57,527 bases of DNA, taken from the NCBI GenBank assembly GCA_022564055.1, contig JADFMD010000008.1, positions 1-57,527 of the forward strand. The letters are read 5' to 3'. This document shows, one piece after another, positions 29,845-38,587 of this stretch. The notes below the pieces were generated by a model, which was given only the letters and a program-made list of their open reading frames with translations, had not been told where the DNA came from and searched no databases. The position numbers were made by a program, and so were the translations under genes. Every line of letters begins with the position of its first letter. Position 1 is the stretch's first letter. Source of the stretch: Gemmatimonadota bacterium. GTDB lineage: Bacteria > Gemmatimonadota > Gemmatimonadetes > Longimicrobiales > Gaopeijiaceae.

Positions 29845-29871
29845 CGAACCTCTGTCACGCTTTTGACTCGC

Positions 29872-29879
29872 TAACTTTC
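29872..29879 (+). promoter_or_regulatory. Possible -7/-10 element of maeB
   Basis: TAACTTTC is 7 of 8 to the TAnnTTTG core of Bacteroidota-type promoters and lies 43 bases before the maeB start. TCTG occurs 17 bases upstream (29851-29854). A similar TCTG-N17-TAACTT arrangement stands before the penicillin acylase gene. Tentative. Confidence 0.3.
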
Positions 29880-29922
29880 TCGTCGGCTAAGCTAACCCAA
29901 CCCCTCTCCGCGAGGCTTCCGA

Positions 29923-32184
29923 ATGGACGCTCGTACGAAAGCAGCCCTCGAGTATCACACCAGGGGCCGCCCCGGGAAGATCGAGGTCATTCCCACCAAA
30001 GCGCTCAACACGCAGCGTGATTTGTCGCTCGCTTATAGTCCTGGAGTGGCCGCCCCCTGTCTCGAAATCCGCGATGATCCGGACGCGGTGTTCAAGTACA
30101 CAGCCCGAGGAAATTTGGTTGCCGTCGTGTCCAATGGGACCGCGGTACTGGGTTTGGGGAATATCGGTGCGAGTGCGTCGAAGCCGGTCATGGAGGGCAA
30201 GGGGGTGCTCTTCAAGAAGTTTGCCGGCATTGATGTGTTCGATCTCGAAGTCGGATCCGAGGACCCCGAGGACGTGATCCGCTTCTGCGAGCTTCTCGAG
30301 CCTACGGTCGGTGCGATAAACCTCGAAGACATCAAGGCGCCCGACTGTTTCGTGATCGAGAAGCGGCTCCAGGAGTCCTTGGAGATACCGGTGTTCCACG
30401 ACGATCAGCACGGCACGGCGATCATCGCTGCCGCGGCGCTGCTCAATGCGTTGGAGCTAGCCGGAAAGAAGGCCTCGAAGGTACGGGTGGTGTTCAGCGG
30501 TGCTGGCGCCGCAGCGCTCTCCACGGCTGAGCACTTCACTCGGATGGGCGTCGCACGCGACAACCTGATCTTTGTCGACAGCAAGGGGGTGGTCCACGAG
30601 GGGCGCGAGGAGGGGATGAACGAATACAAGGCCCGCTTCGCAGTCGCTACGGACCTGCGCACGTTGGCGGAGGCCTTGAAGGGCGCCGACGTGCTGATAG
30701 GGCTGTCCGTTCGGGGGCTGGTTACAAAGGAGATGGTCGCCTCGATGGCTCCGCGTCCGATCATATTCGCGTTGGCCAACCCCGACCCGGAGATCACGCC
30801 CGAGGAGGTGGCTGAAGTGAGGGATGACGCCATCATGGCTACGGGGCGCTCCGATTATCCGAATCAGGTCAATAACGTTCTGGGATTCCCGTTTCTTTTT
30901 AGAGGTGCGCTCGATGTTCGCGCGCGTGCCATCAACCCCGAGATGATGATCGCCGCCACCCGGGCTCTGGCCGATTTGGCGAAGGCTACCGTCCCGCCTG
31001 CGGTGGCCGCCGCCTATGGTGGAGAGGTCTTCGAGTTTGGACCCGAGTACCTGATCCCCAAACCCTTCGACGCGAGAGTCCTTTTCTACGTCGCACCCGC
31101 AGTGGCGAAGGCGGCGATGGATTCCGGCGTCGCCCGTGTGAGCATCGACATCGAGCTTTACGGGGATCGGCTCAAGGCGAGCATGGGCCCAGGCGGAGAG
31201 GTGATGAGGGGCCTGATCAGCCGGGCCCGAAAGCGTCTGATGAAAGTGGTTCTGACCGATGGTTACAACGAACGGGTGATCCGCGCGGCCCAGGAGATCG
31301 TGGAAGAGGGCATAGCGGCGCCGGTGCTCGTCGGACGTGAGGTCAAGGTAAACGAGATCGCCGAGCTGCACGGTCTCGACCTGGGGGGTGTGGAGATCGT
31401 CCATCCCATCGTGAGCGAGGAAATACGGCACAAGTACGCGGAAGCGCTACACGTGGCCCGGAAACGGAAGGGTCTCACGCGGGCCGAGGCACGCTCGAAG
31501 ATGTACCAGCTGAACTATTTCGCCGGCATGATGGTCCGGTGCGGTGACGCCGACGCCATGGTAGGAGGGATCGAGTCACACTATTCTGAGGCCATACGGC
31601 CGGCGCTGGAGGTCATCGGACGGGCGGATGGGGTGCGAAGGGTCGCCGGCATGTATATGGTGGCGCTACGGGATCGGGAATTGCTCTTCTTCGCCGATAC
31701 TGCCGTGAACATCGATCCGGACGCCGATACATTGACGGAGATCGCGTTGCTCACGGCCGGCTTCGTGGAGAGGTTGGGCATCGTCCCGAGGATAGCGATG
31801 CTGTCTTTTTCGAACTTCGGATCGGTTCGGCACCCCCAGGCGCGGAAGGTTAGGCAAGCCGTCACGCAGGTGAAGGAGCTTCGGCCTGATATCGAGATCG
31901 ATGGCGAGATGCAGGCCGATACAGCCCTGAATAAGGAGCTCCTGCGGTCGCAGTACCCTTTCAGCGACCTGAAAAAGGCCGCGAACGTGCTTATCTTCTC
32001 AGGGCTCGCTGCGGCCAATTCGGCTTACAAACTGTTGGCTGAATTAGGGGGAGCCGAGGTGATCGGACCCGTGCTCCTGGGAATGCGGCATCCCGTGCAT
32101 TTTCTCCAGCGGGGATCCACGGTCCAGGACATCGTGAACCTGGTGACGCTCGCGTCGGTGGATGCACAGGCCCGTTCGGATTAA
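29923..32184 (+). CDS. maeB: NADP-dependent malic enzyme with phosphotransacetylase-like domain
   Basis: Bifunctional-looking protein of 753 residues: malic enzyme at about 1-415, phosphate acetyltransferase-like domain at about 430-753. It decarboxylates malate to pyruvate with NADP reduction. Landmarks of the first part: [47 protein letters not shown], and the Rossmann segment [17 protein letters not shown]. The second part ([16 protein letters not shown] through [20 protein letters not shown]) resembles Pta; in characterised MaeB proteins this part regulates through acetyl-CoA and is not a transacetylase. The length matches E. coli MaeB. Followed after 54 bp by pckA, so the two enzymes feed pyruvate and PEP from C4 acids and are probably co-transcribed. 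Confidence 0.95.
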   Translation: MDARTKAALEYHTRGRPGKIEVIPTKALNTQRDLSLAYSPGVAAPCLEIRDDPDAVFKYTARGNLVAVVSNGTAVLGLGNIGASASKPVMEGKGVLFKKFAGIDVFDLEVGSEDPEDVIRFCELLEPTVGAINLEDIKAPDCFVIEKRLQESLEIPVFHDDQHGTAIIAAAALLNALELAGKKASKVRVVFSGAGAAALSTAEHFTRMGVARDNLIFVDSKGVVHEGREEGMNEYKARFAVATDLRTLAEALKGADVLIGLSVRGLVTKEMVASMAPRPIIFALANPDPEITPEEVAEVRDDAIMATGRSDYPNQVNNVLGFPFLFRGALDVRARAINPEMMIAATRALADLAKATVPPAVAAAYGGEVFEFGPEYLIPKPFDARVLFYVAPAVAKAAMDSGVARVSIDIELYGDRLKASMGPGGEVMRGLISRARKRLMKVVLTDGYNERVIRAAQEIVEEGIAAPVLVGREVKVNEIAELHGLDLGGVEIVHPIVSEEIRHKYAEALHVARKRKGLTRAEARSKMYQLNYFAGMMVRCGDADAMVGGIESHYSEAIRPALEVIGRADGVRRVAGMYMVALRDRELLFFADTAVNIDPDADTLTEIALLTAGFVERLGIVPRIAMLSFSNFGSVRHPQARKVRQAVTQVKELRPDIEIDGEMQADTALNKELLRSQYPFSDLKKAANVLIFSGLAAANSAYKLLAELGGAEVIGPVLLGMRHPVHFLQRGSTVQDIVNLVTLASVDAQARSD

Positions 32185-32238
32185 TCTTCCAGTCGGCCGG
32201 CTGTAATTCTCTAACGACCTTGTCCTACCTGGGTTCAT

Positions 32239-33864
32239 ATGGCGACGAGAACCGAGAGTAAAACGGAAGTGATCAGCACGGGAACGGTAGGCGTTGCTGG
32301 GTTGGACACACACGGACTCGAGCCGCGGAAGTCCGTGCACTGGAATCTTTCGCCCGTTCAACTCTATGAAAGGGCGTTGGAGCGGGGCGAAGGCCGGCTC
32401 GCCCACATGGGCGCTTTCGCCGCCGTCACCAGTCCTCACACCGGTCGCTCCCCCGGAGACAGGTTTTTCGTGAAGGAGTCATTGACCGGGGACACCGTTG
32501 ATTGGGACTCCGTTGGACGACCTCTTAGCGAGGAGCAATTCTACGCTCTTCGAGAGGAGGTCATCGCGTTTCTGAACGGGCAAGAACTCTTTGTTCGGGA
32601 CGCCCGTGCCGGCGCCGATCCCGATCACGTTCTGAACGTCCGGTTTGTGAATCAGAACGCGTGGCACAACCTGTTCGCCTACAACATGTTCCTCCGGCCC
32701 ACATCGGAGGAGTTGGCCGTCTTCCAGCCCGAATTCACGGTGCTGCACGCACCGGGAGTGGAAGCCGATCCGAGAAAGCACGGGACGGCCACGGGCACCT
32801 TCATCGTGATCAACTTCAAGGAGCGCCAGGTCCTGATCGGCGGGTCCAACTACGCCGGCGAGATCAAGAAGTCCATCTTCACGGTGCTGAATTACATGCT
32901 CCCCGATCAGGGTGTTCTGCCGATGCACTGCTCCGCCAATATCGGCTCGGACGGGGACACGGCGCTTTTTTTTGGCCTCTCCGGCACGGGCAAGACCACG
33001 CTGTCGGCCGACCCGGAGCGTCGCCTCATCGGGGACGACGAACACGGATGGGGCGATGGCGGGGTGTTCAACTTCGAGGGAGGGTGCTACGCGAAGGCCA
33101 TGCGGCTCTCCCTGGAGAGCGAGCCGGAGATCTACCGCGCGACGCAGATGTTCGGAACGATCCTGGAAAACGTGGTTCTACGCGAAGGGACCGCGGAGAT
33201 CGACTTCGACGACGCGACGATCACCCAGAACACGAGGGCTTCGTACCCCCTTCACTACATCCCGAACGCGGTCTTTCCGAGCCGGGGGGACCATCCGAAG
33301 AACGTCGTTTTCCTGACCGCCGATGCCTTTGGCGTGCTGCCTCCGATCTCGAAGCTCACCCCGGAGCAGGCCATGTACCACTTCCTGTCCGGGTACACGG
33401 CAAAGGTGGCCGGAACGGAGCGTGGCGTCACGGAGCCCGAGGCGACGTTCAGCGCCTGTTTCGGTGCGCCCTTTCTACCCCGTCATCCCGGGGTATACGC
33501 GAAGATGCTGGGCGAGCGGCTGCAAGAGCACGGATCGAACGTCTGGTTGGTGAACACCGGATGGAGTGGTGGCGCGTACGGCGTGGGCAGCCGGATGAAG
33601 CTGTCCTACACCAGGGCCATGGTACGGGCTGCCCTGGCGGGTCGTCTGGACGATGTCGCGGCCACGCCCGATCCGTTCTTCGGTTTGCACGTCCTAGCCG
33701 AGGTCCCGGATGTGCCTTCCGAGATCCTGAACCCGCGCGACACCTGGGGGGACGGCGCGGACTATGATGCGGCCGCCCAGAAGCTGACGGCGATGTTCAG
33801 GGAGAACTTCGTCCGATTCGGGGCGCAGGTTCAGGACGGGGTGAAGGCCGCGGGGCCGAAATAG
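32239..33864 (+). CDS. pckA: Phosphoenolpyruvate carboxykinase (ATP)
   Basis: ATP-dependent PEP carboxykinase of 541 residues, converting oxaloacetate and ATP to PEP and CO2, the first step of gluconeogenesis. The P-loop is GLSGTGKTT at 246-254, followed by LIGDDEHGWGDGGVFNFEGG, which holds the metal-binding Asp and kinase motifs. Also seen: KSVHWNLSPVQLYE, RSPGDRFFV and NTGWSGGAYGVGSRMKL. Length is normal for the ATP type. A run of eight T residues (32966-32973, two Phe codons) precedes the P-loop; it is unusual for this GC-rich DNA and a possible slippage site. Downstream of maeB, apparently in the same transcript. Confidence 0.97.
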   Translation: MATRTESKTEVISTGTVGVAGLDTHGLEPRKSVHWNLSPVQLYERALERGEGRLAHMGAFAAVTSPHTGRSPGDRFFVKESLTGDTVDWDSVGRPLSEEQFYALREEVIAFLNGQELFVRDARAGADPDHVLNVRFVNQNAWHNLFAYNMFLRPTSEELAVFQPEFTVLHAPGVEADPRKHGTATGTFIVINFKERQVLIGGSNYAGEIKKSIFTVLNYMLPDQGVLPMHCSANIGSDGDTALFFGLSGTGKTTLSADPERRLIGDDEHGWGDGGVFNFEGGCYAKAMRLSLESEPEIYRATQMFGTILENVVLREGTAEIDFDDATITQNTRASYPLHYIPNAVFPSRGDHPKNVVFLTADAFGVLPPISKLTPEQAMYHFLSGYTAKVAGTERGVTEPEATFSACFGAPFLPRHPGVYAKMLGERLQEHGSNVWLVNTGWSGGAYGVGSRMKLSYTRAMVRAALAGRLDDVAATPDPFFGLHVLAEVPDVPSEILNPRDTWGDGADYDAAAQKLTAMFRENFVRFGAQVQDGVKAAGPK

Positions 33865-33969
33865 CGGTTGCAGCGCGGCTGACCCTCCCTCCCTGAACCG
33901 TCCCGGGTGGGCTTGCGAAGGGGTGGACCATGTGGGATTCTGACTGCCCTCGACTGAACTAACTTCTCA

Positions 33970-33981
33970 GGCCGTAAGGCC
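33970..33981 (+). other. Small hairpin with GUAA tetraloop before the acylase gene
   Basis: GGCC-GTAA-GGCC forms a 4-bp hairpin with a GNRA-type tetraloop, just upstream of the ribosome binding site CCAGGAG (33987-33993). It may stabilise the 5' end of the mRNA. Small, so low confidence. Confidence 0.25.
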
Positions 33982-34000
33982 ACAGGCCAGGAGTACTGCG

Positions 34001-36490
34001 ATGTCCGGACGTCCCAGGATACAGGTGGTGGCTTTTCTCGCCGGAACGCTTCTTCTCCAGGCTCCCGTCTGGAATGAGCTTGGCGCACAAGAAGCTCCGC
34101 GGGAGGCCACCCAGGAGACGGTCTCCGTTCCGGGTCTGGAGCAGAGCGTCGAGATCCTCCGGGACCGCTGGGGAATTGCCCACATCTACGCCGAGACGGA
34201 ACACGACCTGTTTTTCGCCCAGGGATACTCGGCGGTGCGTGACCGGCTCTTCCAGTTCGAGTTGTGGCGGAGGCAGGCCACCGGCACGGTCGCGGAGATC
34301 CTCGGGCCGAGGGAAATTCGGAGGGATATCGGCACCCGCCTGTTCAAGTTCCGCGGAGACCTCGATCAGGAGCTCTCGCACTACCATCCCAACGGTGTCG
34401 AGATCGTCAACGCCTTCGTCGACGGGATCAATGCCTACGTGGACGAGGTGCTCGCGAATCCCGACCTGTTGACCGTCGAATTCGAGCTGCTCGGCATCGT
34501 GCCCGGGAGGTGGACCCCGGAGGTCGTGATCTCGAGACACCAAGGCCTCCTCGGAAACATCACCACAGAACTGAACTATGGGCGTGCCGTGGCTGCGGTG
34601 GGTCCGGATGTCGTGAAGAGCCTCCGTGTTTTCGAGCCGCGGGATCCGCTTCTCGAGTTGGATCCGGCGGTGGACGGTGATCTGCTTTCGCAGGATATTT
34701 TGGGCTTGTACAACGCTTTTAGGGCTTCGATAGATTTTCAGCCGGAGGACATAGCGACGGAATACCGGCTTGCTTCGAGCGAAGAAGCAGAGCGTGGGGT
34801 CGAGCGGTTCGATGCCGCGGACCCGGCCTTTTCGGCGGCCCAGATTTTGGATTTCCCTCATGATGACGGCCTCGACATCGGGAGCAACAACTGGGTGGTC
34901 GACGGAAGCCGAAGCGAGAGCGGCTACCCGATCATGGCGAACGACCCTCACCGGGCGCAGGCCGCTCCCTCCCTCCGCTACTGGGCGCACCTGGTCGGGC
35001 CTGGGTGGAACGTGATCGGCGGAGGCGAGCCGGTGCTCCCGGGAATATCGATCGGCCACAACGAATATGGGGCCTGGGGACTCACCGTCTTCAGGACGGA
35101 CGGCGAGGATCTCTACGTCTACGAGACGAATCCCGCCGATCCGAATCAGTACCGGTACCAGGGGCGTTGGGAGGCGATGAGCATCATCCAGGACGTTATC
35201 CCCGTGAGGGGTGGAGCCGATGAGTCGGTCGAGCTCAAATACACGCGCCACGGCCCCGTCGTCTTCGAGGATCGGACTCGGAACGTCGCCTATGCGGTCC
35301 GGGCGGCGTGGATGGAGGTGGGTGGCTCTCCCTACCTGGCCAGTCTGCGGATGGACCAAGCCCAGACGTGGGAGGAATTCCGGGAGGCCAGCAACTACAG
35401 CAATATTCCGGGCGAGAATATGGTGTGGGCGGACCGGGCCGGGAATATAGGCTGGCAGGCCGTAGGCATCGCGCCGGTGCGCCGGAACTGGAGCGGCCTC
35501 GTGCCCGTGCCCGGCGACGGACGATACGAGTGGGACGGCTATTTGCCCATCAAGGCGAAGCCGCACGTCTATAATCCGCCCGAGGGATACTTCGCGACGG
35601 CCAACAACAATCTGACCCCGCCAGATTATCCCTACATGGACGCGATCGGGTATTCGTGGACCGACCCCTACCGATGGCTCCGGGCCGTGGAGGTGTTGGG
35701 GAGCGGCCGGCGGTTCAACATGACCGACATGATGAGCCTCCAAACCGACGCGCTTTCGGTGCCTGCACGCACGATCGTGCCGATGCTTGCAGCCTTGTCG
35801 GCAGCAGACCGCCGCACGGAGGAGGCACGGCAGCGTCTCCTCGACTGGGATTATGTGCTGGACGCCGAGTCCGTCGAGGCCGGGATCTATGTGGCATGGG
35901 AGAGGAGGATCAATACCAACCTCTATGACCTGATGGTGCCGGAGGCGGCACGGCCGCACCTCCGGTCGGTCCCCCTACGGAAACAAATCGAGTGGTTGAC
36001 CTATCCGCCGGGCGAATTCGGGACCGACCCGGTCGCCGGACGTGATGCTCTTCTCATTCGGAGCTTGGAGGAGGCCGTGGAGGGTCTGCGGGCGAGCTTC
36101 GGCTCCAATATGAGCGATTGGCAGTACGGCCAGTCGGGCTACAAGCACGTCCTGCTCGAGCATCCTCTGAGCTCGGCGGTCAACGAACAGATGCGCGAAC
36201 GGCTCGAAGTCGGTCCGTTTCCCAGGGGCGGATATGGGTACACCCTGCTCGCGACCGGCTCGGGCAACAACCAGACGTCCGGTGCGTCCTTCCGAATCAT
36301 CGTCGACACGAGCGACTGGGACCGGACGGTCGGCATGAACAATCCGGGCCAGAGCGGTGATCCGGATCATCCTCACTACGAGGATCTTTTCGAGCTATGG
36401 GCTACGGACCGCTTCCACCCCGTCTTTTTCAGCCGGGAGAAAATCGAGGGGGTTACGGAGGCCCGGCTCCTGCTTGTGCCACGGCGCTGA
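34001..36490 (+). CDS. Penicillin acylase-family N-terminal nucleophile hydrolase
   Basis: Exported amidase of 829 residues in the S45 family, which cuts amide bonds of penicillins, acyl-homoserine lactones or other N-acyl compounds. The signal peptide is residues 1-29 (VVAFLAGTLLLQAP region). The alpha-chain segment DRWGIAHIYAETEHDLFFAQGY is typical. The catalytic Ser, which becomes N-terminal after self-cleavage, is Ser295 in LDIGSNNWVVDG. NDPHRAQAAPSLRYW, GISIGHNEYGAWGLT and GENMVWADRAGNIGWQ follow as in the family. Length is normal. The substrate cannot be predicted; peptide or acylated amino-acid hydrolysis would suit the neighbours. Ribosome binding site CCAGGAG lies 7 bases before the ATG. 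Confidence 0.92.
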   Translation: MSGRPRIQVVAFLAGTLLLQAPVWNELGAQEAPREATQETVSVPGLEQSVEILRDRWGIAHIYAETEHDLFFAQGYSAVRDRLFQFELWRRQATGTVAEILGPREIRRDIGTRLFKFRGDLDQELSHYHPNGVEIVNAFVDGINAYVDEVLANPDLLTVEFELLGIVPGRWTPEVVISRHQGLLGNITTELNYGRAVAAVGPDVVKSLRVFEPRDPLLELDPAVDGDLLSQDILGLYNAFRASIDFQPEDIATEYRLASSEEAERGVERFDAADPAFSAAQILDFPHDDGLDIGSNNWVVDGSRSESGYPIMANDPHRAQAAPSLRYWAHLVGPGWNVIGGGEPVLPGISIGHNEYGAWGLTVFRTDGEDLYVYETNPADPNQYRYQGRWEAMSIIQDVIPVRGGADESVELKYTRHGPVVFEDRTRNVAYAVRAAWMEVGGSPYLASLRMDQAQTWEEFREASNYSNIPGENMVWADRAGNIGWQAVGIAPVRRNWSGLVPVPGDGRYEWDGYLPIKAKPHVYNPPEGYFATANNNLTPPDYPYMDAIGYSWTDPYRWLRAVEVLGSGRRFNMTDMMSLQTDALSVPARTIVPMLAALSAADRRTEEARQRLLDWDYVLDAESVEAGIYVAWERRINTNLYDLMVPEAARPHLRSVPLRKQIEWLTYPPGEFGTDPVAGRDALLIRSLEEAVEGLRASFGSNMSDWQYGQSGYKHVLLEHPLSSAVNEQMRERLEVGPFPRGGYGYTLLATGSGNNQTSGASFRIIVDTSDWDRTVGMNNPGQSGDPDHPHYEDLFELWATDRFHPVFFSREKIEGVTEARLLLVPRR

Positions 36491-36537
36491 GGCTCCCATT
36501 GCTGGTTTCATTTCAACCTCACCGACGAGCACATACG

Positions 36538-38496
36538 ATGATTCCACGAACCGCATGCCAGGTGGGCGCGGCAATCTTGCTGGGCCTTCCCCAGATGCTC
36601 ACAGGCCAGGTGGCGCCGAACAGGCGACCCATACCGTATCCGGTTGTTCCTTCACAGGAGTTCCGACTCGCGATCGAGAACGGTACGCGCACCGCGACCG
36701 GTGAGCCGGGCCCGGCCTACTGGCAGCAGTGGACGGATTACGAGCTCAGCGCGACGCTCGACCCGGACGAAAAACGAGTCACCGGGTCGGCGCGAATCAC
36801 ACATTTCAACCGGTTTGCCCGGCCTCTGCCCGTGGTTGCGCTCCACCTCCATCAGAACGTCCATGCGGCCGGGGCCGTGCGGAACGAGCCCGTGGAGATC
36901 ACCGGTGGGATAACACTCGATCTCGTGGTTGCCGACGGTATGACTTTGGAGGAGGGCTCAACCCAGGCCGGGCCCGCGTACCAGGTCGACGGCACCCTCC
37001 TGGTGATCAGGCCGCCCAGGCCGGTCCCTGCCGGAGGGTCCATGGTTTTTGAATTCGAGTGGTCGTTCATCGTCCCCAAGTCCGGGTTGGGCCGTATGGG
37101 GTGGAACGACGACAATCTGTTCATGGTCGCCTACTGGTTCCCGAAGATGGCCGTGCTGGATGATGTGGTCGGATGGCACCTCGATCCGTATCTGGGGAGC
37201 GCCGAGTTCTATGACGGCTTCGGCAGCTACGATCTGAGCATCGACGTGCCCGCCGGTTGGGTCGTGATGGCCTCGGGGGAGCTCATGAACCGCGAGGAGG
37301 TCCTGCAGCCTCACATTCTGGAGCGGCTTGCCGAAGCCGAGGCCAGCGACGACGTGATTGAGGTCGTGAGCCAGGACGATATCAGTTCGGGCCGGGTGAC
37401 CCTACCCGGCGTCGACGGACGGGTCACGTGGCGATTTCAAGCGGATACTTTGCGAGACGTGGCCTTCAGCGCTACGCGTGAATCACGTTGGGACGCGGTG
37501 CGAACGCCTGTGGGAGATCGGGACGGCGATGGCCAGCCCGACTACGCTCGCATCGATGCGTTCTACCGCTCCGACGCGGAGCGCTGGACCGAGATGGCCC
37601 GATACGCCCAACATTCCATCGACTTCCTTTCACGCTACACGGGTCTGCCGTACGCGTGGCCTCACATGAGCTCGGTAGAGGGCAGCGGGATCATCGGGGG
37701 TGGCATGGAGTTCCCGATGATGACGCTGATCGGTGACTACAACCAGAGGGGTGACGTCGCTCTCTACAACGTGACGGCGCACGAGTTGGCTCACATGTGG
37801 GTGCCGATGATGGTGGGTGTCGACGAGCGGCGCTACGCGTGGATGGACGAAGGCACCACGAGCTTCAACGAGAACCAAGCCCGCACCGAATTCTTTCCGG
37901 GCGAAAACCACAATTCCGGCGAGCAGGAGCAGTACGTCCAGATTACCCGGTTGGGCATCGAGGGTGAGTTGATGCGGCGTACCGACTACCACTACGAGGA
38001 CTTCGCGCGTGGGGTGGCTTCGTACTCCAAACCCGCGTCGATCCTGGTGGCGCTGCGTGGGCTCCTGGGCGAAGAGACCTTCATGCGGGGTTACCAGAAG
38101 TACCTGGCGGATTGGGCCTACAAGCACCCCAAGCCGATGGATTTTTTCAACACCATGGCGACCGCGGCCGGGCAGGATCTCGACTGGTTTTGGCGCACCT
38201 GGTACTACGAGACCTGGTCCCTGGACCAGGCCATCGTCGACGTGACGACCTCCGGGGGAGAGACTCGGATTGTGATAGACGATTTAGGATTGGCGCCCAT
38301 GCCCGTTCCTCTGACCCTCACTCTGGAGAACGGTGAGGTACGCCAGGAGACCATCGGTGTGGAGGTCTGGCTGGCGGGCGAGCGCACGACGACTCTCACC
38401 CTCCGCGTCCCGTCGCCTGTGGTCCGGGTGGAGATCGATCCGGAGGAGAACTTCCCCGATACGGATCGCACCAACAATGTCTGGACGAGGGACTGA
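36538..38496 (+). CDS. Exported M1-family metallopeptidase
   Basis: Gluzincin aminopeptidase-like protein of 652 residues. The Met at 36538 starts a signal peptide (QVGAAILLGLPQMLTGQVAP); longer in-frame starts lie inside the preceding acylase gene. An N-terminal beta-domain (about 60-270) precedes the catalytic domain, where the zinc site is HELAH at 415-419 and Glu438 after 18 residues, the M1 pattern. The upstream substrate loop reads GGGMEFPMM rather than GAMEN, a variant frequent in exported bacterial M1 proteins. The C-terminal 90 residues form a beta-sandwich with VRVEIDPEENFPDTDRTNN. The gene follows the acylase by 47 bp, probably in the same transcript, and would trim peptides outside the cytoplasm (inference). 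Confidence 0.93.
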   Translation: MIPRTACQVGAAILLGLPQMLTGQVAPNRRPIPYPVVPSQEFRLAIENGTRTATGEPGPAYWQQWTDYELSATLDPDEKRVTGSARITHFNRFARPLPVVALHLHQNVHAAGAVRNEPVEITGGITLDLVVADGMTLEEGSTQAGPAYQVDGTLLVIRPPRPVPAGGSMVFEFEWSFIVPKSGLGRMGWNDDNLFMVAYWFPKMAVLDDVVGWHLDPYLGSAEFYDGFGSYDLSIDVPAGWVVMASGELMNREEVLQPHILERLAEAEASDDVIEVVSQDDISSGRVTLPGVDGRVTWRFQADTLRDVAFSATRESRWDAVRTPVGDRDGDGQPDYARIDAFYRSDAERWTEMARYAQHSIDFLSRYTGLPYAWPHMSSVEGSGIIGGGMEFPMMTLIGDYNQRGDVALYNVTAHELAHMWVPMMVGVDERRYAWMDEGTTSFNENQARTEFFPGENHNSGEQEQYVQITRLGIEGELMRRTDYHYEDFARGVASYSKPASILVALRGLLGEETFMRGYQKYLADWAYKHPKPMDFFNTMATAAGQDLDWFWRTWYYETWSLDQAIVDVTTSGGETRIVIDDLGLAPMPVPLTLTLENGEVRQETIGVEVWLAGERTTTLTLRVPSPVVRVEIDPEENFPDTDRTNNVWTRD

Positions 38497-38587
38497 TTCC
38501 GCCCCTCCTCCGCGGTGATCGGTTGCCGGACGGCTCTCCGGCGGGCTATTTGTGAAGGCCTACCCTCTCAAGGTCAGGAGACTACCC

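Noticed and set aside
33959-35959. Long open frame of 666 codons on the minus strand opposite the penicillin acylase gene
   Set aside because: It is a shadow of the GC-rich acylase frame: Arg/His-rich composition, no signal peptide or motif, and no ribosome binding site.
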